Assembly: GCA_003144015.1 (NCBI GenBank)
Contig: QFWS01000003.1
Span: 1 to 64,000 of the forward strand
From: Flavobacteriaceae bacterium LYZ1037
GTDB taxonomy: Bacteria > Bacteroidota > Bacteroidia > Flavobacteriales > Flavobacteriaceae
Length of the DNA: 64,000 nucleotides
Direction of reading: 5' to 3'
Position numbers and translations under genes: made by a program. The notes below the pieces were generated by a model, which saw only the letters and a list, made by a program, of their open reading frames with translations, did not search any database and was not told where the DNA came from. Shown piece by piece: positions 28,482-38,731 of this stretch (within the stretch, counting starts at the first letter, position 1; every line of letters begins with the position of its first letter).

Positions 28482-28489
28482 CAAAAGTA
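28482..28489 (-). promoter_or_regulatory. -7 element of the foldase operon
   Basis: On the minus strand TACTTTTG matches TAnnTTTG. Transcription would begin near 28476, which excludes the start at 28484 and supports 28454. Confidence 0.5.
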
Positions 28490-28616
28490 GTAATATTAAC
28501 CATTAATCCAAGCTGCATTAACAAACGCTTTAGAAAGTTTTTTAGTATGCTTTTTTACCTAGCTTTTAATGCTGTGTAATTTATTGTATCTTGGAGTTGT
28601 TGAAACTGAAATAATT

Positions 28617-29072
28617 ATGAAATACACTACAGAAATCATAGTTAAAGTGCCTATAGAAGACTTTAGTAAAAAATTTGATAACCCTGAAAACATGAAGCAT
28701 TGGCAACGAGGTTTAGTAGCTTACGACTATATTTCTGGAACACCTGGAGATGTTGGTGCAAAAATGAAGTTAATTTATAGAATGGGAAAAAGAGATATGG
28801 AACTTATAGAAACCGTGACTCATAAAAAAATGCCCCATGAATTTCATGCAATGTACGACACGAAAGGAATGTATAATATTCAGGCAAATTATTTTACAGA
28901 GACTCCTGAAGGATATACTAAATGGACAACGGAAAACGAGTTTACACCTACCGGATTCATGCTAAGATTGATGACATTAATCATGCCAGGGGCTTTTAAA
29001 AAACAAACAAAACAATATATGCAAGATTTTAAAAATTTTGCTGAAAAAGGAACGTCAGTTGCACATGCGTAA
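28617..29072 (+). CDS. SRPBCC (START-like) family protein
   Basis: The ATG at 28617 (MKYTTEIIVKVPIEDFSKKF) is chosen over an upstream in-frame ATG because a promoter-like TATCTTGG occupies 28587-28594. The 151-residue product has the SRPBCC helix-grip layout: an N-terminal strand, a helix (PENMKHWQRGLVAYDY), strands ending in EFTPTGFMLRLMTLIMPG, and a long C-terminal helix. The family binds hydrophobic ligands; the ligand here is unknown. It overlaps the next small gene by eight bases. Confidence 0.8.
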   Translation: MKYTTEIIVKVPIEDFSKKFDNPENMKHWQRGLVAYDYISGTPGDVGAKMKLIYRMGKRDMELIETVTHKKMPHEFHAMYDTKGMYNIQANYFTETPEGYTKWTTENEFTPTGFMLRLMTLIMPGAFKKQTKQYMQDFKNFAEKGTSVAHA

Positions 29073-29301
29073 ATTAAAATTAATCTGGGATTTTAGAGGT
29101 CCAACAGCTCAAAAAATAGCAGAACATCACGAGCATCATTTAAAAGAATATATAAACATTGAAAATCTTGCAATTCAAATTACAGGAGTAGAAATTATTA
29201 ACAACATGCATGTAATGGTCTTTATGGTTGTAAATGAAACTGATATGAAACCAGTTCGAGATGCATTAAAACCTCATCGTGGGCAAGTTTATCAAGAATA
29301 G
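29065..29301 (+). CDS. Conserved small protein of unknown function (78 aa)
   Basis: Starts at ATG 29065 (MRKLKLIWDFRGPTAQ), overlapping the SRPBCC stop by eight bases, which suggests coupled translation. The product is a soluble 78-residue alpha/beta protein with a histidine cluster (EHHEHHLKEY) near residue 20 and a C-terminal KPHRGQVYQE. I do not recognise a family with confidence. It is probably functionally linked to its overlapping neighbour. Confidence 0.65.
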   Translation: MRKLKLIWDFRGPTAQKIAEHHEHHLKEYINIENLAIQITGVEIINNMHVMVFMVVNETDMKPVRDALKPHRGQVYQE

Positions 29302-29303
29302 TT

Positions 29304-30941
29304 TTATTTCTTCAAATCTATTTCCTTTAAGTTTTCTATTCTGTTTCTCTTTAAAAAAGCATCTATTGTTTCAAAATGTTCTATAACTCGTTGATCTTTA
29401 AATTCGAATACCTTTTGAGATAATCCCTGCAAAAAATCTCTATCGTGAGAAACAAGAATCAAAGTGCCATCGAATGCTAATAAGGCTTCTTTTAAAACAT
29501 CTTTAGACTTTAAATCTAAATGGTTAGTTGGCTCATCTAAAATGAGCAAGTTTACTGGCTCTAAAAGCAATTTCACCATGGCTAATCTGGTTTTTTCTCC
29601 ACCAGACAAAACGCTTACTTTTTTATCTATATCGTCTCCGCCAAACATGAAACGACCTAAAATATTTTTAATTTGTGTTCTAACATCTCCTTCTGCTACC
29701 TCATCAACAGTTTGAAAAACGGTTAAACCTTCATCTAATAAAGAGGCTTGATTTTGTGCAAAATAACCCACTTTTACGTTGTGACCTAAACTGCACTTTC
29801 CTTCAAAATCAATTTCTCCCATAATGGCTTTAATCATGGTCGACTTACCTTCTCCATTTCTCCCTACAAAAGACACCTTTTCTCCTCTTGAAATGGACAT
29901 GTTTGCATTTTTAAACACCACATGGTCTCCATAAGTCTTCGTTAAATCTTGAACCGTTACTGGATAATCTCCAGAACGCTGAGCTGGAGGGAAACGTAAT
30001 TTTAATGAGGCATTATCGATTTGATCTATTTCAATAATATCTAATTTTTCCAGCATACGCTCTCTAGAGCTTACCTGATTGGTTTTAGAATAAGTGCCTT
30101 TAAACCGTTCAATAAAAGCCATGTTTTCTGCAATAAATTTTTGCTGTTCCTGATAGGCTTTAACCTGACTAGCACGTCTTTCTTCTCGTAATTGAAGATA
30201 ATGTGAATAATTGGCTTTATAATCGTAAATACGGCCCATTGTAACCTCGATTGTTCTATTTGTAATATTATCGATAAAAGCTTTATCATGAGAAATAACC
30301 ATAACAGCTTTGGCTTTATTTACTAAAAAGTCTTCTAGCCAAATTACAGATTCTATATCGATATGGTTTGTAGGTTCATCTAAAAGTATTAAATCTGGTT
30401 TTTGAAGTAATATTTTAGCCAATTCAATTCTCATACGCCATCCACCGCTAAACTCGCTTGTCAATCTATTTAGGTCATCACGTTTAAATCCAAGACCAGC
30501 TAGTGCTTTTTCTACTTCTGCATCGTAATTAATATCTTCTAAAGCATAAAATTTTTCACCTAAATCTGATACTTTTTCAATGATTGACATGTACTCATCA
30601 GACTCATAATCGGTTCTAGTTTCTAGAGCTTTATTAAGCGTATCCATTTCATCACGCATGTCGAAAACATGCTTGAAGGCTTTAGATGCTTCTTCAAAAA
30701 CGGTACAATTATCTTCAGTCAACAAATGTTGTGGCAAGTAGGCTATAACAGCCTCTTTAGGACCTCTAACATGCCCACGTGAAGGTTTTTGCTCTCCTGA
30801 AATAATTTTCATCATGGTTGATTTTCCTGCTCCATTTTTACCCATTAAAGCTATTTTATCGTTTTCATTTATAACAAATGAAACGTCTTTAAATAAGGAA
30901 TGTCCACCAAACTCTACTGCTAATGCATCTATTGAAATCAT
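29304..30941 (-). CDS. ABC-F family ATP-binding protein
   Basis: A 545-residue soluble protein with two ABC domains and no membrane segment. The Walker A sites are GKNGAGKSTM and GRNGEGKSTM, the signatures are FSGGWRMRIELAK and LSGGEKTRLAM, and the Walker B sites are LILLDEPTNHID and LLILDEPTNHLD. A charged linker of about 80 residues between the domains carries the ABC-F extension. ABC-F proteins bind the ribosomal E site and rescue or modulate translation; this one resembles the YbiT branch. Drug resistance cannot be inferred from sequence. Confidence 0.93.
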   Translation of the reverse strand: MISIDALAVEFGGHSLFKDVSFVINENDKIALMGKNGAGKSTMMKIISGEQKPSRGHVRGPKEAVIAYLPQHLLTEDNCTVFEEASKAFKHVFDMRDEMDTLNKALETRTDYESDEYMSIIEKVSDLGEKFYALEDINYDAEVEKALAGLGFKRDDLNRLTSEFSGGWRMRIELAKILLQKPDLILLDEPTNHIDIESVIWLEDFLVNKAKAVMVISHDKAFIDNITNRTIEVTMGRIYDYKANYSHYLQLREERRASQVKAYQEQQKFIAENMAFIERFKGTYSKTNQVSSRERMLEKLDIIEIDQIDNASLKLRFPPAQRSGDYPVTVQDLTKTYGDHVVFKNANMSISRGEKVSFVGRNGEGKSTMIKAIMGEIDFEGKCSLGHNVKVGYFAQNQASLLDEGLTVFQTVDEVAEGDVRTQIKNILGRFMFGGDDIDKKVSVLSGGEKTRLAMVKLLLEPVNLLILDEPTNHLDLKSKDVLKEALLAFDGTLILVSHDRDFLQGLSQKVFEFKDQRVIEHFETIDAFLKRNRIENLKEIDLKK

Positions 30942-30960
30942 TGACTAAATTTTAAGTTTG

Positions 30961-30968
30961 CAAAATTA
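30961..30968 (-). promoter_or_regulatory. -7 element upstream of the ABC-F gene
   Basis: On the minus strand TAATTTTG, followed by CAAACT, about 20 bases before the start codon. Confidence 0.45.
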
Positions 30969-31076
30969 TGGAAAAGAAAAGAGATTTTACAACTAATAAT
31001 AAAGAATGAAATGAGTATTAGTTTCAATGATGAATAGAGTTTTGCGTTTAGACTACCTGTAATCAGACTGGACATT

Positions 31077-32534
31077 CTATAAGATAGGTGAGAATAATCG
31101 TGCTAGTTTATCCAGGAACCTGTAATAGGAAGGTCTGTTTTCCCATTCATCAAAATCAATTTTTTTAGTATCTTGAATATCATTATAAAATGCTGTACGT
31201 AATTGGTTTGCAATTTCTACGTCGTAAACAATGGCATTGACCTCAAAATTCAAATCAAAACTTCTTACATCCATGTTGGCTGTTCCAACAATAGCTATCT
31301 CATTATCAATAACTAAGGTTTTTGCATGTACAAAACCTTTGGTGTAACGATATATTTCCACTCCTGATTTTAATAAATCTGAATAATATGAACAGGCTGC
31401 CGCATTAACTAATTTAGAATCTGATTTATCTGGAACAATCAGTTTTACTTTCACACCACTTTTTGCTGAAATAAGGATGGCATCTTTTATGCTATTACTA
31501 GGTATAAAATAAGGGGTTGTAATAAGAATTTCTTCTTGAGCAAGATTAATAGCTTGAAGCAAAGCAAATTTAATAGTTGGTACATCTGAATCTGGTCCAC
31601 TAGCTGTTATTTGCACGTGTTTGTCTTCATTTGTACTAAAAGACTCGTAATCTGGAAATAGTTTATTGTTTATGGATATTTGGTCTTGAGCACAAAAATT
31701 CCAATCGCATAAAAAGAGATATTGTAAATACCAGGTGGCTGGGCCTATAATTTTTAAATGTGTATCTCTCCAATATACTTGGTTTTTATTAGGTTCAGAA
31801 TTAATATATCTATCGCTTACATTTACACCACCAACAAATGATGTATGACCATCGATAACAATAATTTTTCTATGGTTTCTATAGTTAATTCTATTGGCGA
31901 AAGCTATGAGTTTAATTTTATAAAAAGGAAAAACATTAACGCCTCCATCTTTCATCCTTTTTACTTGTTTTTTTCTAATAGAACGACTTCCAAAATCATC
32001 ATAAATAAATCTAACTTTAACACCTTGGGCTACTTTTTCTAAAAGCAGGTCTATAATTTGAATTCCAATATTATCATCTGAAAAAATATAATACTCAATA
32101 TGGATGTGCTCTTTTGCCTGAGCTAAACATTTTAAAACTTCAGGAAATTTCTCTTCACCATTAAGGAATAATTTTACTTTATTTCCATCGGTTAAAGGAC
32201 TTAAATTTTCTTTTAAAACAAGGTTGACTAATTTTTTATTTTCTTTAACAGATTCATCTCCATCTTTTAAAACACTTTTTGAATATGAGATGAGTTCTTT
32301 TTCTAGATTTTGCTGTAAACCTTCATTGGTCATGAGTTTTTTATCATACATCTTCCTAATACGATAATTTACTCCGAAGGAAAAATAGATGATCATTCCA
32401 ACAATTGGAACAAAAAAGACCAGTAACAAATAGGCTAATGCTTTTGTTGTGTTTTGTGTATCGATAATTACACGATAACTTACAAGCATTAAAATAACAA
32501 CATATACAATTTCTAAAATTAAGATGTAATTCAT
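31077..32534 (-). CDS. cls: Cardiolipin synthase (phospholipase D family)
   Basis: Joins two phosphatidylglycerols into cardiolipin at the inner membrane. The 485 residues have two N-terminal membrane helices (LEIVYVVILMLVSYRV, LAYLLLVFFVPIVGMIIYF) and two HKD motifs: NHRKIIVIDGHTSFVGG and VHAKTLVIDNEIAIVGTANM. Both are complete. Length is normal for bacterial ClsA-type enzymes. Confidence 0.94.
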   Translation of the reverse strand: MNYILILEIVYVVILMLVSYRVIIDTQNTTKALAYLLLVFFVPIVGMIIYFSFGVNYRIRKMYDKKLMTNEGLQQNLEKELISYSKSVLKDGDESVKENKKLVNLVLKENLSPLTDGNKVKLFLNGEEKFPEVLKCLAQAKEHIHIEYYIFSDDNIGIQIIDLLLEKVAQGVKVRFIYDDFGSRSIRKKQVKRMKDGGVNVFPFYKIKLIAFANRINYRNHRKIIVIDGHTSFVGGVNVSDRYINSEPNKNQVYWRDTHLKIIGPATWYLQYLFLCDWNFCAQDQISINNKLFPDYESFSTNEDKHVQITASGPDSDVPTIKFALLQAINLAQEEILITTPYFIPSNSIKDAILISAKSGVKVKLIVPDKSDSKLVNAAACSYYSDLLKSGVEIYRYTKGFVHAKTLVIDNEIAIVGTANMDVRSFDLNFEVNAIVYDVEIANQLRTAFYNDIQDTKKIDFDEWENRPSYYRFLDKLARLFSPIL

Positions 32535-32561
32535 TTAAATAATTTCGTTGTATGTCTTTAA

Positions 32562-34136
32562 TTAATCTTCTTTGATTCGTTGTAAGTCTAAATCATGGAA
32601 ATCGAAACTAAAATCGATATTTGGAGAAATCCCTTTCATTTTTATGCTTTGCGCTTTTCCATGTTCATCTAAAGAAAACATTGCAAATGCATCGGCATTC
32701 ATATCTTGATACTCCCACTTAATAGTAAATGTGTTTGCTTTATAAAACTGTAAGGGTCCATTTAATTTTGGTGATCGATAAGATTTTATCCATAACTGAT
32801 TTCCTTTTTTAAACACTTCCATTTTACCAAACCAATTGTCTTTATAAACACCTATGTAATCTGCTTCATTAATTTTTACATTTTTATTTGCAGCAACAGT
32901 TTCCCAAACGTCTTTGGTTATTTGATCTCCTTCCGATTCTTTAGATTTAAAATAGTTATAAAATTTATCAGTCCATTGAAAATCATCTAAACCTAAATAG
33001 CTATCTACAATGGTTCTTGAAACTGCTAAAAATACGCCAGCTCCACCCGGATCTGTATTGGTTAAAACTACAATACCCACATTTAAATCTGGAATTAAAA
33101 CAGTTATGCTTAACATGCCTGGAAGTCCTCCTGTATGAGATACAATCATATTCCCTTTTTTATCTTCTAAATCCCATCCTAATCCATAACCAGAAAAGTG
33201 TGAATTATAACGTGAATTTCTACTCACATCTGTTGTAGTGTGAATTTTCCACATTTCATGCTGACTTTCAACTGAAAATAATTGATTCTGCAAACTGTCT
33301 CCATATTTTCCTTGGTTAAGATGAGCAAGCATCCATTGAGACACATCATTTACATTTGAATAAATCCCTCCAGCTGAACCATTAATCATTTCTTTAAAAT
33401 TAGGTAAAACAACAAAATCACCACTTGAAGTATTATGTGGTACTGCCAAATTACTCGTGTCCTTTATTAAACTTAAACTAGCATAAGAGTTATCCATTTG
33501 TAAGGGTTGAAATATTCTAGTGGTTATAAATTCTTCCCATGTCATACCACTCACCCTAGCAATCAACTCTCCAGCAACTATATATAATAGGTTGTCGTAA
33601 TCAAATTGTGTTCTAAAAGCAGAAACGGGTTTGAAATATTGAAAAGCTGAAAGTAAATCGTCTATATTAAAGTCTGATCCATCTGGAAAAAACATTAAAT
33701 CTCCAACTCCAAGACCTAAACCTGATCTATGAGTTAATAAATCTTGAATATTAAAGTTTTCAGTAACATAAGCATTGTACATTTTAAACTCTGGAATATG
33801 GTCTATAACTTTATCTGTCCATTCAATTTTGCCGTCTTCGACTAAAAGTGCTAATGCTGCTGTAGTATATGCTTTACTATTAGATGCAATTGCAAAATTG
33901 GTATGTTCGTTAACTTTTACGTTGGTTTTTTTTGAAATAACTCCATAGCCTTTTTCATGAATTATCTTACCATCTTTTACAATAGCTACAGCTGTACCAG
34001 CTACTTGAAATTTTTCAATAGCATCGTTGACTAAGCTATCTATTTGAGATGAAGATAACTGAGCGAAAACAGATATATTAAAAACAAAAAACAGACAAAA
34101 GGTTAAAATTATCTGGTTACTTTTTATGGTTTTCAT
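32562..34136 (-). CDS. Exported serine hydrolase (class C beta-lactamase fold)
   Basis: A 524-residue protein with a signal peptide ending FNISVFAQ. The penicillin-binding-protein/beta-lactamase domain spans about 30-380 with the catalytic S85-N-S-K88 tetrad (IASNSKAYTT), a Tyr motif YDNLLYIVAGE and HTGGLPGM. A C-terminal beta-rich domain (about 400-524) resembles the DUF3471-type region common in such hydrolases. It is probably a D-amino acid peptidase or esterase acting in the periplasm; a resistance role is not indicated. Confidence 0.87.
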   Translation of the reverse strand: MKTIKSNQIILTFCLFFVFNISVFAQLSSSQIDSLVNDAIEKFQVAGTAVAIVKDGKIIHEKGYGVISKKTNVKVNEHTNFAIASNSKAYTTAALALLVEDGKIEWTDKVIDHIPEFKMYNAYVTENFNIQDLLTHRSGLGLGVGDLMFFPDGSDFNIDDLLSAFQYFKPVSAFRTQFDYDNLLYIVAGELIARVSGMTWEEFITTRIFQPLQMDNSYASLSLIKDTSNLAVPHNTSSGDFVVLPNFKEMINGSAGGIYSNVNDVSQWMLAHLNQGKYGDSLQNQLFSVESQHEMWKIHTTTDVSRNSRYNSHFSGYGLGWDLEDKKGNMIVSHTGGLPGMLSITVLIPDLNVGIVVLTNTDPGGAGVFLAVSRTIVDSYLGLDDFQWTDKFYNYFKSKESEGDQITKDVWETVAANKNVKINEADYIGVYKDNWFGKMEVFKKGNQLWIKSYRSPKLNGPLQFYKANTFTIKWEYQDMNADAFAMFSLDEHGKAQSIKMKGISPNIDFSFDFHDLDLQRIKED

Positions 34137-34368
34137 AAATTATATGGTTTTGTTAGGTAGTTGATTCTAAAGGTATATATTAATTATTAATAATCCTATT
34201 AAGCATCATGAATACAACTCTTAATCAACTTAGTTGTTTTAACATAGCACCTGTAAAAGTTCAACTTTAATATTGAAATATTTTCTATTTATTAACTATC
34301 ATTAATTCACTAAAATACATTTCATCGGATTTTTTTGCATTTTATAGATGTTTTTTGAAATATTTATC

Positions 34369-34376
34369 TATATTTG
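34369..34376 (+). promoter_or_regulatory. -7 element of the LamG/T9SS gene
   Basis: A perfect TATATTTG, 49 bases before the ATG. TTG triplets nearby are not at the usual spacing. Confidence 0.45.
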
Positions 34377-34424
34377 TCAGATAAAGAAGTAAAAACATTT
34401 AGCCCCAAACTAAATTAACCACTT

Positions 34425-37166
34425 ATGAAAAATTTTAGACCATTGTTAAGGATAGCTATGCTATTTTATATCCTAGCATTTTCAAATAATATTTTTTCTC
34501 AAATATTCACAGGTTCAGAAAACACTGAAGAAACCACACTAATAGATTTCGATGGAAACAATGATTTTATCGATGTTGGTGATGAGCTAAATTTAATTGA
34601 CTCATTCTCGATTGAAGCTTGGGTACTTCAGAAAACAACGTCTGCATCGGTGGCAACCATTCTCTCTAAAAGAGAAGCTAAACCTGGTTACGAAAAAGGC
34701 TATCATTTAATTATAACAAATAATAATCAACCAAACTTAACCTGGTTTAATGCCTCTGGAGATAAAATAGTAAGCTTAACTTCCCCTTATGCAATTCCAA
34801 ATAATAAATGGCATCATATAGCTGCTACATATAATGGTAATGATGCAAAACTATATATTGATGGTATAGAAGTTGCTTCGGGGAGTTCTACAATTGGACC
34901 AATGAATGAAAACGAAAAATTTATGATTGGAGCTATGTATAATAGCAGCAATCCACCTAATATTGGAGCAAACCTATTTCATGGTTTTATTGATGAAGTT
35001 AGAGTTTGGGATGTGGCATTAACTTCGCAGCAGCTTCGAGAAATGATGAATCAAGAAATAGAAGCCTCAGAAAATGCTGTAAGAGGTAAAGTTATACCAA
35101 AAAATATTTCTGGAGATTTAACATGGTCTAATTTGAAGGCTTATTATCCAATGACCAATAATTTAGCTAATGATGCCTCAAATAACAACCATAATGGCAC
35201 TCCAAAAAACATAACTACAAATCAGGATGATACGGCTCCATTACCTTATACATCTGTAAGAGATGGAGATTGGTATGATATTACGGCAGCAACACCATGG
35301 AAGTATGGAAATTCTGTTTGGAATCTTCCAAATAGCTTAGGAGTTGATGGAACAACATTAATTAATTGGAATATTGTAAAAACAGACCATAACATAAATA
35401 TAGACACCTATACAGATTTAGGTCGCGAAAGCTATGTATTAGGCTTAATTGTTAATTCTAATACATTAACCGTTAATGGTATTACAGATAAAGTTACTAA
35501 TACGTATACTGGGAATGGATTAAATGTCAGTAGGTATTTAGAATTAAATGGAAAGATAGATCTAGAAGGTGAGTCACAATTAATTCAACCATTAAACAGT
35601 GATTTGGTTGTTGGGACTTCTGGCATGTTAGAAAAAGACCAACAAGGTGTTAGAGATTATTACACTTATAATTATTGGAGTTCTCCTGTTGGCCATACAG
35701 CAACATCAAGTCCTAACAATTATAGTTATACATTAAACGACCATATATTAAAAGACGGAACCACACCTTCTTCTCCTGCAAATATTTCATTTATTGGTGG
35801 CTATAATGGAAACGCAGGCCCTCCAATTAGCATCGCCAATTATTGGATTTGGAAGTTTGGTAATTTACCTAGTAGCGATTATTCTGCCTGGCAGCATGTA
35901 AGAAATAATGGAACTATTTTAGCTGGAGAAAGCTTCACTATGAAAGGTATTGAAAATACTGGCGATGATTTATCTCTTGAACAAAATTATGTGTTCCAAG
36001 GGAAACCAAATAATGGAGATGTTATTTTACCACTACATGTTGGTAATGATTATTTAGTAGGAAACCCTTATGCTTCGGCCATCGACGCAGAACAATTTAT
36101 AAAAGATAATGGTCCACGTTTTGACAGTGACACTGGAGATTTAATTTCAGAACCATTAATTAGTGGTACATTATATTTGTGGCAACATTATGGTGGTGGC
36201 TCGCATAATTCTTCCGATTATCAAGGAGGTTATGGAACCTATAATTATTCTGGTGGTGTTCCGGCTGCAGCATGGGGAAATCCTAATCCAGATGTAGCCC
36301 TTTCAGGTACTGGTACAAAAATGCCAAATAGGTTTATTCCTGTAGGTCAAGGTTTTTTTGTAACTGGTAATAGCTCAGGAATTATTAATTTTAATAATGG
36401 TCAGAGGAGATTCCAAAAAGAAGGCAGCAATTCTTCGGTTTATATAAAACAAACAGCCAATAGTAAAACTACTGATAATTATACAGATTCAAGAATAAAA
36501 ATTAGACTTGGATTTAACTCTATTAACACCATTCATAGACAACTATTATTAACTGAAGACTCTAGAGCTACTTTAGGTAAAGATTGGGGGTTTGATGGTT
36601 TGTTATACAGAAACCAAACAGATGATATGTATTGGATTCTTGATGATGAAAAGTATACCATTCAGGCTATAAATGAAATTTCTGAAAATACTGTTCTCCC
36701 TATAGGAATACATACTTCAGATCCAGGATTAAACAATATAGTTATTGATATTTTAGAAAATGTACCCGATACCATTGATATCTATTTGCATGATAAGGAC
36801 TTAGGAATATATCACGATTTAAGAGCTAGTAAATATGAAATATTTCTAAATGCTGGAGAATACTTAGATCGCTTTGAAGTAACATTTACAGACCAGATAT
36901 TAGGAATTGAGGAAACCGAAATCGTCAATTCTCTTCAAGTGTCTTATGTAAATACTAATGAAACTATTACAATCCAGAATCCACAATTGGTAACCATTAA
37001 ATCGGTTGAAATGTTTAACATTCTTGGTCAATCTATTTTCACGATTGATAATGTTAGTACAGAAATTCATACAAACATTAAAACAAACAACCTTAATGTT
37101 GGGACTTATATTATTAAGCTTCAAACAGAAACTGGAGAGATAAACAATAAAGTGTTAGTTAATTAA
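34425..37166 (+). CDS. LamG-domain surface protein with T9SS sorting domain
   Basis: A 913-residue secreted protein. After a signal peptide (IAMLFYILAFSNNIFSQ) comes a concanavalin-like LamG domain (about 38-205: FDGNNDFIDVGDELNLIDSF, then KWHHIAATYNGNDAKLYIDG and FIDEVRVWDVALTSQQLREM). A long beta-rich region follows, and the last about 80 residues are a type A sorting signal (VEMFNILGQSIFTI, LNVGTYIIKLQTETGE, NNKVLVN). LamG domains bind glycans or proteins, so an adhesion or polysaccharide-recognition role is plausible. It is a single-gene unit between a -7 promoter element and a strong terminator. Confidence 0.9.
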   Translation: MKNFRPLLRIAMLFYILAFSNNIFSQIFTGSENTEETTLIDFDGNNDFIDVGDELNLIDSFSIEAWVLQKTTSASVATILSKREAKPGYEKGYHLIITNNNQPNLTWFNASGDKIVSLTSPYAIPNNKWHHIAATYNGNDAKLYIDGIEVASGSSTIGPMNENEKFMIGAMYNSSNPPNIGANLFHGFIDEVRVWDVALTSQQLREMMNQEIEASENAVRGKVIPKNISGDLTWSNLKAYYPMTNNLANDASNNNHNGTPKNITTNQDDTAPLPYTSVRDGDWYDITAATPWKYGNSVWNLPNSLGVDGTTLINWNIVKTDHNINIDTYTDLGRESYVLGLIVNSNTLTVNGITDKVTNTYTGNGLNVSRYLELNGKIDLEGESQLIQPLNSDLVVGTSGMLEKDQQGVRDYYTYNYWSSPVGHTATSSPNNYSYTLNDHILKDGTTPSSPANISFIGGYNGNAGPPISIANYWIWKFGNLPSSDYSAWQHVRNNGTILAGESFTMKGIENTGDDLSLEQNYVFQGKPNNGDVILPLHVGNDYLVGNPYASAIDAEQFIKDNGPRFDSDTGDLISEPLISGTLYLWQHYGGGSHNSSDYQGGYGTYNYSGGVPAAAWGNPNPDVALSGTGTKMPNRFIPVGQGFFVTGNSSGIINFNNGQRRFQKEGSNSSVYIKQTANSKTTDNYTDSRIKIRLGFNSINTIHRQLLLTEDSRATLGKDWGFDGLLYRNQTDDMYWILDDEKYTIQAINEISENTVLPIGIHTSDPGLNNIVIDILENVPDTIDIYLHDKDLGIYHDLRASKYEIFLNAGEYLDRFEVTFTDQILGIEETEIVNSLQVSYVNTNETITIQNPQLVTIKSVEMFNILGQSIFTIDNVSTEIHTNIKTNNLNVGTYIIKLQTETGEINNKVLVN

Positions 37167-37229
37167 ATTGTATTTGTTAGTTAAAAAGAAAGTCTTGAAT
37201 CTATCATAAATTCGACTATTCTTTTCATT

Positions 37230-37263
37230 GGAGTCCTGAAATAATTTCAGGACTCCTTTTTTA
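37230..37263 (+). terminator. Terminator after the LamG/T9SS gene
   Basis: A perfect 12-base-pair stem (GGAGTCCTGAAA 37230-37241 with 37245-37256), TAA loop and T run 57-63. The T run overlaps the convergent hisS stop codon. Confidence 0.9.
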
Positions 37264-38631
37264 TTTGAATTTAGAAATTAATTCTTGTATCGAAAGTTTA
37301 ACTTGTTCGCCAGAAACCATGTTTTTTAAAGTAAAGCTATTCGAGTTCATTTCCTCCTCACCAACTAAAACAACAAATGGAATATTACGCTTATTGGCAT
37401 GATTCATTTGTTTTTTCATTTTGGCAGCATCTGGATACAACTCAGCATTCACATTATTTACACGTAATTGCTTAATAGCCTTTAAACAAAATAAAGCTTC
37501 ATTATGTCCAAAATTTATAAAGAGAACATCTATGTTTTTAGAAACAGTATCCGGAAATAAATTGAGCTCTTCTAAAACCAAGTATATTCTATCTAATCCA
37601 AAACTAATACCAACACCACTGACATCTTTCAATCCAAAAATGCCTGTAAGATCATCGTAACGACCTCCACCACCAATGGAACCCATTTGTACTGTTTTTG
37701 GAGCAGACACTTCATAAATAGCTCCTGTATAATAATTTAAACCTCTAGCAAGAGTGACGTCTAATTGCAATGTCGCAGTTTGCAACCCAAGTTCTGTAAT
37801 AGCTTTATCTATAAACTCTAATTCTTCAATGCCTTTTTTACCTTCTTCAGAAGTACTTAAAATAGATTTCAACTGTTCTACTTGAGAACTAAAAGATCCT
37901 GAAAGTGTAAATAACGGTTGAAGTTTCTCAATGCCTTCTTTAGAAATTCCTTTTTCAAGCATTTCAACTTTTACTTTCTCTTCGCCTATTTTATCTAGCT
38001 TATCTAAGGCTACTGTAAAATCTATTAACTTATCGCTTGCTCCAATAACTTCGGCAATACCAGATAATATTTTACGGTTATTGATTTTAATGGTAACACC
38101 TTCTAGTTTTAAAGCTTTAAAAACGGCATCGTATAATTGAACAAACTCCACTTCTTGCCATAAAGAAGTTGAGCCAACCACATCAGCATCGCATTGATAA
38201 AACTCTCTAAAACGTCCTTTTTGAGGTCTATCTGCACGCCAAACAGGTTGCATTTGATAACGTTTAAAAGGAAATTCAATCTCGTTTTGATGTTGCACCA
38301 CATAACGAGCAAAAGGCACAGTTAAATCGTAACGCAAAGCTTTTTCAGAGATTTTAGAAGTAATAGAATTTGAGTCTTTTTTATTATAAAGTTTATCATC
38401 TACTTTATTTAAAAAATCTCCAGAATTCAAAATTTTAAAAATCAGCCTATCGCCTTCATCCCCATATTTTCCCATTAAGGTGTCCGAATTCTCAAAACTA
38501 GGCGTTTCTATAGGTTGAAACCCATACAATTCAAATTGGTGTTGAATGGTGTTAAATATATAGTTGCGTTTTGCTACTTGTTCTGGAGTAAAATCTCTAG
38601 TTCCTTTTGGGATGCTTGGTTTTTGTGCCAT
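37261..38631 (-). CDS. hisS: Histidyl-tRNA synthetase
   Basis: Charges tRNA-His. The 456-residue class II enzyme has motif 1 around [17 protein letters not shown], motif 2 [20 protein letters not shown] and the His-specific segment [35 protein letters not shown] (motif 3) and a C-terminal anticodon domain follow. Full length; no paralogue (HisZ) is suggested because the HisA loop residues are present. A palindromic repeat lies about 70 bases upstream. Confidence 0.97.
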   Translation of the reverse strand: MAQKPSIPKGTRDFTPEQVAKRNYIFNTIQHQFELYGFQPIETPSFENSDTLMGKYGDEGDRLIFKILNSGDFLNKVDDKLYNKKDSNSITSKISEKALRYDLTVPFARYVVQHQNEIEFPFKRYQMQPVWRADRPQKGRFREFYQCDADVVGSTSLWQEVEFVQLYDAVFKALKLEGVTIKINNRKILSGIAEVIGASDKLIDFTVALDKLDKIGEEKVKVEMLEKGISKEGIEKLQPLFTLSGSFSSQVEQLKSILSTSEEGKKGIEELEFIDKAITELGLQTATLQLDVTLARGLNYYTGAIYEVSAPKTVQMGSIGGGGRYDDLTGIFGLKDVSGVGISFGLDRIYLVLEELNLFPDTVSKNIDVLFINFGHNEALFCLKAIKQLRVNNVNAELYPDAAKMKKQMNHANKRNIPFVVLVGEEEMNSNSFTLKNMVSGEQVKLSIQELISKFK

Positions 38632-38702
38632 ATATAACTGCCTGCTAAAACAGGAAACTCTTTTAAGTTACTATTTATAAACAAAACTATTAAAAAAATA
38701 GT

Positions 38703-38718
38703 TCTCGACTGCGCTCGA
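38703..38718. repeat. REP-like GC-rich palindromic repeat, copy 1
   Basis: The 16-base core TCTCGACTGCGCTCGA occurs here and, reverse-complemented, at 46305-46320. It is far more GC-rich than its surroundings and lies between hisS and the next minus-strand gene. The outer arms pair imperfectly here. Confidence 0.65.
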
Positions 38719-38731
38719 ACAGACAAACTTA

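Noticed and set aside
28455-28484. N-terminal extension of the double-PpiC protein
   Set aside because: It overlaps the promoter -7 element, and the signal peptide begins at 28454.
32562-34136. Beta-lactamase resistance gene
   Set aside because: The SxxK serine-hydrolase fold is shared by many peptidases and esterases; the long C-terminal domain and lack of specific signatures do not support a resistance call.
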